NCBI RefSeq assembly: GCF_937616625.2
Contig: NC_065570.1
Span: 73,435,665 to 73,499,664, forward strand
DNA length: 64,000 nt
Direction: 5' to 3'
Source of the DNA: Mercurialis annua
Lineage: Eukaryota; Streptophyta; Magnoliopsida; Malpighiales; Euphorbiaceae
Part shown: positions 57,346 to 64,000 of the stretch, piece after piece
Layout of the letters: the number at the start of each line of letters is the position of its first letter
How positions within the stretch are numbered: position 1 is the first letter of the stretch
Notes under the pieces: generated by a model
Database searches by the model: none
The model's input: only the letters and a program-made list of their open reading frames with translations
What the model was told of the DNA's origin: nothing
Position numbers and translations under genes: made by a program

Positions 57346-59474
57346 ATGGCAGCTCCACAGGATTACATGAGGCCTGGACCTGGTCATGGGGGTCTTCTAT
57401 ACTTACAGCATGATCATAGATCTCAGGATGTCTGGGATGATACGGTATTATAACATGTTTTAATAAAAATCTTTTGTAAATATTATGTCAAATGTTTTAA
57501 TAACGAAATTGTACTTATGTTTTTTTAAATATTTTGACAGGGCCATACCGGTGGGTTGGTTTCACGTAGTACTGGCAGTCATAGCTTGAGACCATTCGAT
57601 CAGTTGCCTGGTCCCATGCAGTTCCTTATTGACCGTACAGGACTCGCAGGAGTTCTTCGGATGCGCCGATACAGCGTCGACTTACAGCTGATGACCGCTC
57701 TTGTCGAGAGGTGGAGACCAGAGACCCACACTTTTCATATGCCGGGTGGAGAGTGTACGATTACGCTACAGGACGTAGCAATCCAGAGTGGTTTGCCTAT
57801 TGAGGGCCGGGTGGTGACCGGTGGTCCTGTTGGTCACTGGGGTACACTATTTTACAGACTTTTGGGATTTCAGCTCGATGATGAAACTAGGAGGAAGGAC
57901 TCTACATACATATCCTCTCAGTGGCTATCTGAATTATTTGGTGGGTTCGAAAATCTTCCCCCTAATGCCACTGAGGAGGTTGTACAGCAGTTTACACGAG
58001 GTTACTTGTTGCTGGCCATCACAGGATTATGCTTTAGTGATACTTCCACAGGAAAGACCCCTTTGAGGATCCTGCCGCTTCTAGAGGATCTCGAGGACGT
58101 TGCCGGGTATAGTTGGGGTTCAGCCACACTTGCCTTTCTTTACCATGAGTTATGCACGTGTTCTTTGCGTAGTCAGAAGCGCAAGAGTATAGCAGGTGCC
58201 ACTTGGATCCTCCAGTTGTGGGCCTTAGATAGGCTTAGAGTTGTCACAGGAAGACTTACTGTTCCCGATATTTCGCATCATCTCCCATTGGGAGACAGGT
58301 ATTTCTCATTTGTTAATTGTTTGTCTAGAAATTTGTATTTGTTTGTCTATAATTTAATATGTTAAAACAACCAATGCACAGGTGGGGGGGTCGGCGAGAC
58401 GTGAGGCGGGTCCCGAGACACTCTCTAGATGACATTCGCATGCGCTTTGACCGCAGCCGCTATGAAGATGTAAGAATTTGTAATAATTTCATGTATTAAT
58501 TATTACTATTACTATAACGTTTAACATTTTATTCGTGCAGATCATTTGGGAGCCCTACACGGATGAGATATTGAGTCTCCTCCCCGCGTACTGTTTGGAG
58601 GGCCGACGTATTTGGCGGTCTGTTGTTCCGCTCATTTATTATCATATCGTGGAGTGGCACCACCCTGATAGAGTTCTGCAGCAGTTTGGTCTACAACAAC
58701 CTATTCCACTTCAGCCTAGACAAGACCATGTCCTTCATAGTTATACGATGAGGGGCAGTGACAATTGGCGGCAGACACATGCTTTCTACATTGATCTTTG
58801 GGATCACAGGTTGGATCATGTCGTCGACGGACCCCCTTTTCAAGGACCCCCTCCATACCATTCCGAGTATATGGAGTGGTTTCGGCGTGTCACGCGAAGA
58901 TGGATCACACCTCAGGGTGCAAGAGAGATAGCACAGGTACTTAATTATGATATATAGTTTATATATTTGTTTATGGTTTATCGATTTCTGGTTTTTTACG
59001 ATATATCTCACTTTTCCATGTATGTTTTTTCAGGCTGATGCGATGGAGACTATGCATATGGAGGCTGACATTTCTTCACGGTTTCGGTCCATCACACGGA
59101 GTTCGCAGTTGGCATCACAGGAGGAGCGGCGTGACGTCACAATCCCACCGACACATCCTTCCATTGAGCCGTTTCGGCTACCGGCCGTTCCTCAGCCAAC
59201 GATAGATCCACAGACAATCCGATCTCGTCGTCGACCACGGCAGCCGCCTCCACCAGCGCCACGGCCCCTTGCAGATGACCCTATGCCCGAGCCAGTGTTT
59301 TTTCACCCCTTCAGAGGACCAGATTACTACCACTTCATGCCACCACCACCCAGCTTCACTCAGGCATCCTCGCATTATGATCAAGGAGGACCGTCTTCAC
59401 AGTTTCAGCATTCATCAGCATCCCCTTTTCAGCACGCATCTACACAGTATGGCCATTCTGGTTCAGCACCTTAG
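57346..59474 (+). CDS. Plant mobile domain (PMD) protein carried by the MULE
   Basis: Five exons: 57346-57444, 57541-58298, 58382-58469, 58541-58936, 59034-59474, 593 residues to an in-frame TAG (59472-59474). The PMD of the MAIN/MAIL1 and 'PP7 long form' type is clear: LLYLQHDHRSQDVW, LAGVLRMRRYSVDLQLMTALVERWRPETHTFHMPGGECTITLQDV, then a motif SGLPIEGRVVTGG and GATWILQLWALDRL. Beyond the TAG the same frame stays open to 59969 with a Gln/Ser-rich and acidic tail (GSAEDDSDDDDEGDQEEED) ending in an RRNRR basic stretch, so the stop is probably a CAG-to-TAG change. PMD genes occur both as host genes acting in silencing and inside MULEs and Gypsy elements. The role within transposons is not known. 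Confidence 0.85.
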
Positions 59475-59969
59475 TTATACCAGGCATCTACACCTTTTGA
59501 GCAGCCAGCATCAGCTTCGCATTTGTACGAGTCCTCTTCGCAGTATCAGCAGCCGTCATCAGCTTCACAGCCTGGGATGTGTTCTTCGCTTCCACCTGCA
59601 GAGTATTCTCATTTTCCATTCCAGCAGACTGATCAGGCAACACCGGGGTTCTCTTCTTTGGATCTTTTCCAGAGCCCACATCGGATGACTCCCACCTTTA
59701 CTGACTGGTCAGCGGGCGGATTCTCCCTAGATGACATCCAACATACAGAGTTTCCGCAGCAGGGTTTCGTCCAGTCCACCCCGGATTTTACTGGTACCGT
59801 CGAGGGATCTGCAGAGGACGATAGTGACGACGACGATGAGGGCGACCAGGAGGAGGAGGACGGTGGTGGCGAGGGGAGGCGTTTTCAGACACAGAGCACA
59901 GGCCGAAGAAATAGACGTCAAGTTCTAGGTTTACGTGAAAACCTACCTGTAAATCGTAGATATGATTGA
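59475..59969 (+). pseudogene. C-terminal part of the PMD gene beyond the in-frame TAG
   Basis: The frame continues from the TAG without another stop for 164 codons to TGA at 59967-59969. Composition (Ser/Gln/Pro repeats, then a long Asp/Glu run, then basic residues) continues that of the upstream exon. It would be translated only by readthrough or in copies lacking the stop. Confidence 0.7.
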
Positions 59970-60218
59970 TGTTTTTTAATGAATAGACTTATTTGTATCT
60001 TTAACGGAGAATAATGTATGCTTTAATTTTATTTCACATCATTTATGTTTTAATTTAAATTTTTTTTCGATTTTAAAATTTAAAAATATTATATTAATAA
60101 TAGATATTTTATTATTATTTATTATTTATAACTTTCATATTAATAAGTCATATTTTAATTAAAATTAAAAAAATTATATTAAATTAATTGGGAAATTTTA
60201 AAAATTGTAATTTTAAAA

Positions 60219-60393
60219 CTTTAAGAAATTCTCCCAATCATTGTGTAAATGATTGGGAGAATTTCTCCCTAATGATTGGGAGATTATTAATCTCCCAATC
60301 ATATATTTTGGGGTGGTCCGCATAAAATAAATGCGGACCACCCCAAAATAATCCACGTCTGCTCCACGTAGGAGCAGACGTGGAGCAAAAGAG
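60219..60393. repeat. Hairpin string, right side of the MULE
   Basis: Adjacent palindromes with 14-18 bp arms: AAATTCTCCCAATCATT/complement (about 60225-60263), ATGATTGGGAGATTA around one T (about 60271-60301), TTTTGGGGTGGTCCGCAT with loop AAAATAA (about 60306-60349), and TCCACGTCTGCTCC with loop ACGTA (about 60351-60383). The last runs into the terminal repeat. Confidence 0.85.
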
Positions 60394-60553
60394 CCGTCCG
60401 CAGAAAAGATATGCGGACGACATGCAAAAATGGGCCGTCCGCATATCTTTTCTGCGGACGGCCCATAAAAGAGGCACAAACCCGGAATTACAAATTTCCG
60501 GGGCACAAATAGGTAAATATGTTTCAAATATGGGACAAATTTGGGATAAACCC
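60360..60553 (-). repeat. Right terminal inverted repeat of the MULE
   Basis: Inverse of 51491-51684 with three differences; ends GGGATAAACCC next to the target duplication. Confidence 0.95.
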
Positions 60554-60562
60554 TTCTTTGTT

Positions 60563-62341
60563 AGTATTTCTTCTTCTCTCCGCCTCTCAGTTTCATCCTC
60601 TCAAACACGATGATGAGCTAATTCGCTGCTCTCCAATGGCGAATCTGATAGACATATATTACTTCTCTCGATTTCAATAGCAGCGAATCTCATTTGTTCA
60701 CTTCTCAGCTTTAGCATCTGCTCATTTAGGTATATGATTTTACTTAATTTTTCACGAGTTTATCTTCTTCTTTCAAATTAATTTTTAGGGTTTATGTTTC
60801 AGTTTGTTCTCAATAGATCGCTACTTTTTATTATTGGAAGCGGATTTTCCATTCAACCGTAGATTGTTGCTCTCACATGTATTTAATTGTCTTTGTTGCT
60901 TTATATACAATTTTAGGTTTTATCATTTTATTTTATTTGTTGCTTTGTGTACATAAGCTCTTTATTTTATTGATTTTGTAATGCTTCTGTTTTTTTTCTT
61001 TCAGATTCCATTGCAACCACAAACTAAACATATATGTAGAAGTTTTTTTGTGCATTTTGCAATATTTGCTTGTCTAACTAGAAAAAAGTTGTAGTCAGGT
61101 TTCTTGCTGAACATTACAGATAGCTTTTGTTTGTAGTCAGGTAACTCTTGTGCTATGGTTGGAGAATCTTTCATTGGAAACGAATTTAGTTCTAGGAGTC
61201 TTTGGTGGGTTACTTACGGAGCTATTTCTGGTCTATTTTTCTTTCTGCTGCAGTTTCTAGCAACTGCTGCTTGCTGCAATCCCTGTTTCTATTCCGCTTC
61301 TTCAGTTGTTGCTATTTCTACAGACTGCTATTTTTGGTATGTTGTCTTGTCGCTGAATTAAGTGGTCTAATAAATTTCAGATGCTTTCGTAATGTGTATT
61401 CCAATTTCAATTCTATCATTTAATTATATTGACATTGTTTGTTCGTTCTCGCTTACATCAGTCCATGAAGATATGATCCATATAATGTTAAAATAGTAAA
61501 AAAATCCTCAAACTCAAATTCAAATGTCAAATAAATGGGTAGCTAACCTCTCTATCTCCACTGCAACCATTAGGTCCAATATGGCGTTGATGTTTTTGTT
61601 CAATTTGAATTTGAATATGAAATTTATGGGTCTTTGTTAAGGGATATGCAAAAGCTAAGATTTCTTTGGTCAGTGTTGTGTTAAAGGTTTGATCCTATTT
61701 TGGAACTATCATGCAAAATCGAAGATAACTTATTAGAGTGCTTGCACTGGTCAGTAAGGACAATAAAATTGAATGAAAGAATTGAAATTGACAAATTGTG
61801 ATTATTGAGAAGTATGAGTGTAAGAATTACAAAATGTGATTACTATTTTTATGCAACACCTATTGCAGATTAATTACTATAATCTAATGCACAACTATAT
61901 GCCTCTACAACTATAGCTTCAGACTTGGTATTGATGTTCTAGGGTTAGATCATTCTTCTCTAATTTATTCTTGTTTCTATGTTATTTTGCTCGAATACAT
62001 AATTGTTCCTGGTTTTAGATTGTTATTTGTTAATTTTAATCTTAGATGAAATGTCCTTCCATCTCCACAAGGTATTATACAATTCAATTTTTATTCATGT
62101 ATTGAGTTGCATAATGTGCTTAAATTTGAAGTGCAATAGCCTATCTATTCTCTTGCTAAAATGAAGTTCTAGCGTGTCCTCTTCATCTTTCTTTGTGCAG
62201 CAGTAATTTGATGCCTTCTGTTTTAGTCATCTTATCTTTTAAAAGTTTGAAGAATATTGATTGCCCTATTACTTAACAAAGTTCTTGATTTTATCTTATC
62301 TTGTCATTGTAGAGGCAAGTGACTTGATAAAGATCTCGTAG
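60563..62341 (+). other. Right flank of the MULE: CACTA or P4H leader sequence
   Basis: Continues the sequence interrupted by the MULE. CT-rich leader-like DNA (TTCTTCTTCTCTCCGCCTCTC at 60568) and several donor- and acceptor-like sites (for example TTTAG|GTATATG near 60730) look like non-coding exons and introns of the prolyl 4-hydroxylase relic downstream. The frames at 61155-61423 are not protein-like. Confidence 0.4.
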
Positions 62342-63409
62342 CGTATTCTGAAGCATCGGTTCAACAAGAAGTGAGTAATCAAAATGGAAGTTGGGCTAGA
62401 TCTGTAGTATAACCTTTTTGGTTATCTTGTGTAAATGGTTCATACATGAGAAATACAAGTTAATTTAATATAGTTACTGATATGCAGCTTTTGTTTTGTA
62501 TGGTTTTCAGGTCTATTAATTAAGATGGTTTTCTGGTCTATTGACTGTGCGTTAGTTGATATTTCATTGGTGTGACGTACTATCTGTTTATTTTAATTAG
62601 TGTAGTCATGTGCTTTATGTGCATTTAGAGTTTGTGCTTTAATTTTGTGAATTTGTCCGCGTAAATTGCTTATGTTGGCTAAGATGTGTAGTTTTCTTTT
62701 GCAGGACCAAAATATTTTCAGACTCTCCTCTCCTTTTCGTGGTCTGTTTTGGCTCTAGCGTTTTTCTAACGTTCTCCCTGCTTCTAGGTAAGTTCTCTAT
62801 TCCTCATTCTTTTTATGTTAATTTTTAGCGTGTTTAATGTGTTATGCTTCTAAATAATCTGAATGATTATGCTTATTTTGTAAATCTATAAACTCAGTTA
62901 ATGACACCAAGAAAATCATCTGAAAACAACAAGATCCCGTAATTATTACATTTGCTTAAGTTCAGCTTGTATTACTTGACTTGACTTGAAATTAACCAAA
63001 ACCAAGAGGACTAGCTTGATTGTGATTGATTAACTTTGATTGTTTGTGATAGATGGTCAACAAGTAGTGTTATGGTAACAAGGGAGACATGTCTTGGGTC
63101 TGGTATGTTGGCATCATGTCTTGGGTCTTGAAACTATTTATATGCCCAGCTGTTTCCTGGAAGTGATTCTTCTTCACGTAAAGCTAATGATCTTAGCTCT
63201 ATGGTTCATACTTCACACCTAAGCTAAGAATCCTTGTCACCGCGTTTTGATTCAATGGGAATTTTAAATTACTTGATAATTTTAGTATCTAATTGATGAA
63301 TATATGCAGTTCTGATGGAGATTATCATGATGATGGGAAAGGAGAGAGATGGGCTGAAGTCATCTCTTGGGAGCCTATATAGGGTGCTTTCGTTTATCAT
63401 AATTTCTTG
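62342..63409 (+). pseudogene. P4H: Prolyl 4-hydroxylase (P4H5-like) exon relic
   Basis: Four exon-like pieces with splice consensus: 62342-62370 (RILKHRFNKK), 62705-62787 (a TKIFSDSPLL start and a hydrophobic signal anchor), 62898-62938 (PRKSSENNKI) and 63310-63409 (DDGKGERWAEVISWEP then GAFVYHNFL). GER/QW.EV.SWEPRA.VYHNFL is the conserved entry to plant type II P4H catalytic domains, ER/Golgi enzymes that hydroxylate proline in cell-wall proteins. Here SWEP is followed by Ile and a TAG (63380-63382) where Arg is expected, no in-frame ATG precedes the first piece, and the join of pieces 2 and 3 breaks frame. The Fe and 2-oxoglutarate binding exons are absent from the window. Confidence 0.65.
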
Positions 63410-64000
63410 GTCAGTTTTTTTTTATTTTGAGTCGAATTCTTTCTGGATTTGAATCTTATGATGAAATATCAAAATTATGACTAACTAGCAAAATAGTCAA
63501 GCGTTGCTTTGGCATTTTATCATAAATTAAATAATCATTATTAAGTTAAGTAAAATCTTTTAATGAGTGTTCCAACCCAAATTCTTTTATTATTACAAAA
63601 CGTTAATTTTAGAAATTACTATATTATTTTATTACAATATAATTATGCACTTTAATAAGTTGCATGAGAAACCGTCAATTAAAATTATAATATAGTAAAG
63701 AAATATTAATTTGTATTACAAAGTTAATTTAAATTATTAAGTTTACCATAAAATTTGAAATAATTGCAGAGTAAATAGAACCTCAGTAAAAATTAGCTTT
63801 GATCCATCTTAGAAGTAATTTGATCCATTATGAGATGTTACATTTTAAAAATCTCATTCATATTTTCAGCAAATTTTACGTTAAAACAGCGATTAATTAA
63901 ATTATTAATTTAATAAATATAAAATATAAAAGAATTGATTTTTTGATAAAAATATTATTATTTATTTATAATAAAATAAATAATATTTATATAATGATGT
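63410..64000. other. Intergenic, no gene seen
   Basis: AT-rich to the window end. The next P4H exon was looked for and not found. Confidence 0.45.

Larger units (their letters stand above)
51491..60553 (+). mobile_element. 9.06-kb autonomous MULE carrying a plant mobile domain gene
   Basis: TTCTTTGTT is exact at 51482-51490 and 60554-60562 (9-bp target duplication). The terminal inverted repeats 51491-51684 and 60360-60553 are 194 bp each and differ by only three bases by my count. Both begin GGGTTTATCCCAAATTTGTC. Inside are an intact transposase gene (52972-55604), a PMD gene (57346-59474 or on to 59969), a 566-bp hAT-type element, and a 1575-bp solo LTR. Hairpin-forming palindromes fill the subterminal parts. 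It sits inside a CACTA element. The intact coding region and near-identical ends point to recent insertion and possible activity. Confidence 0.93.

Noticed and set aside
61155..61423. Two Cys/Phe-rich frames right of the MULE
   Set aside because: Overlapping frames of a T-rich stretch with no family character; likely intron or leader.
1..64000. CRISPR arrays, operons or bacterial insertion sequences
   Set aside because: No regularly spaced repeats; all features are those of plant nuclear DNA.

Overview
The window is AT-rich nuclear DNA of a eudicot plant. The evidence is spliceosomal introns, a tRNA-Trp gene with a plant-type upstream region, plant-only gene families (NAC, PLS-class PPR, PMI1, MCD1, tonoplast sugar transporter) and plant transposon families. 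The species cannot be named from the sequence. The gene set and order recall Arabidopsis chromosome 1. ATL80, MCD1, TMT1/TST1 and XCP2 are neighbours near At1g20823-At1g20850, and CUC3 sits beside ATL8 near At1g76420 in the sister duplicated segment. Here members of both segments occur in one interval, as expected of an unfractionated ancestral order.

Left part (1-10.9 kb): transposon debris (a MULE-like MITE holding another MITE, a 5'-truncated LINE, a SINE, a 781-bp MULE with GC-rich palindromes, a 217-bp tandem duplication), then an intronless ATL-type RING-H2 ubiquitin ligase (8078-8665) and a minus-strand tRNA-Trp.

Middle part (11-36 kb): MCD1 (plastid division) converges on a TST1-type vacuolar sugar transporter. 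After 5.4 kb without genes come a PPR protein converging on PMI1 (chloroplast movement), a broken YAE1-like pseudogene, a 49-codon membrane-protein gene, an Emigrant/pogo-like element, a short MITE and a CUC3-type NAC gene.

Right part (36-64 kb): a long gene-poor stretch with low-complexity DNA, two poly(A)-tailed retroposons (one carrying a complete nested SINE), then an XCP2-type papain-like protease (49000-50272). From 51283 comes a nest of transposons. A CACTA terminus is split by a 9.06-kb Mutator-like element with 194-bp terminal inverted repeats, a 9-bp target duplication, an intact three-exon transposase and a second gene encoding a plant mobile domain (PMD) protein with one in-frame TAG. 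That MULE itself holds a 566-bp hAT-type element and a 1575-bp solo LTR, and its ends consist of consecutive hairpins. Right of it lie degraded exons of a prolyl 4-hydroxylase.

The most interesting part is the PMD-carrying MULE with its hairpin strings. It appears recent: intact transposase, near-identical inverted repeats and a perfect target duplication. All exon boundaries were assigned by hand from splice consensus, reading frame and family resemblance; no alignment or database search was run.
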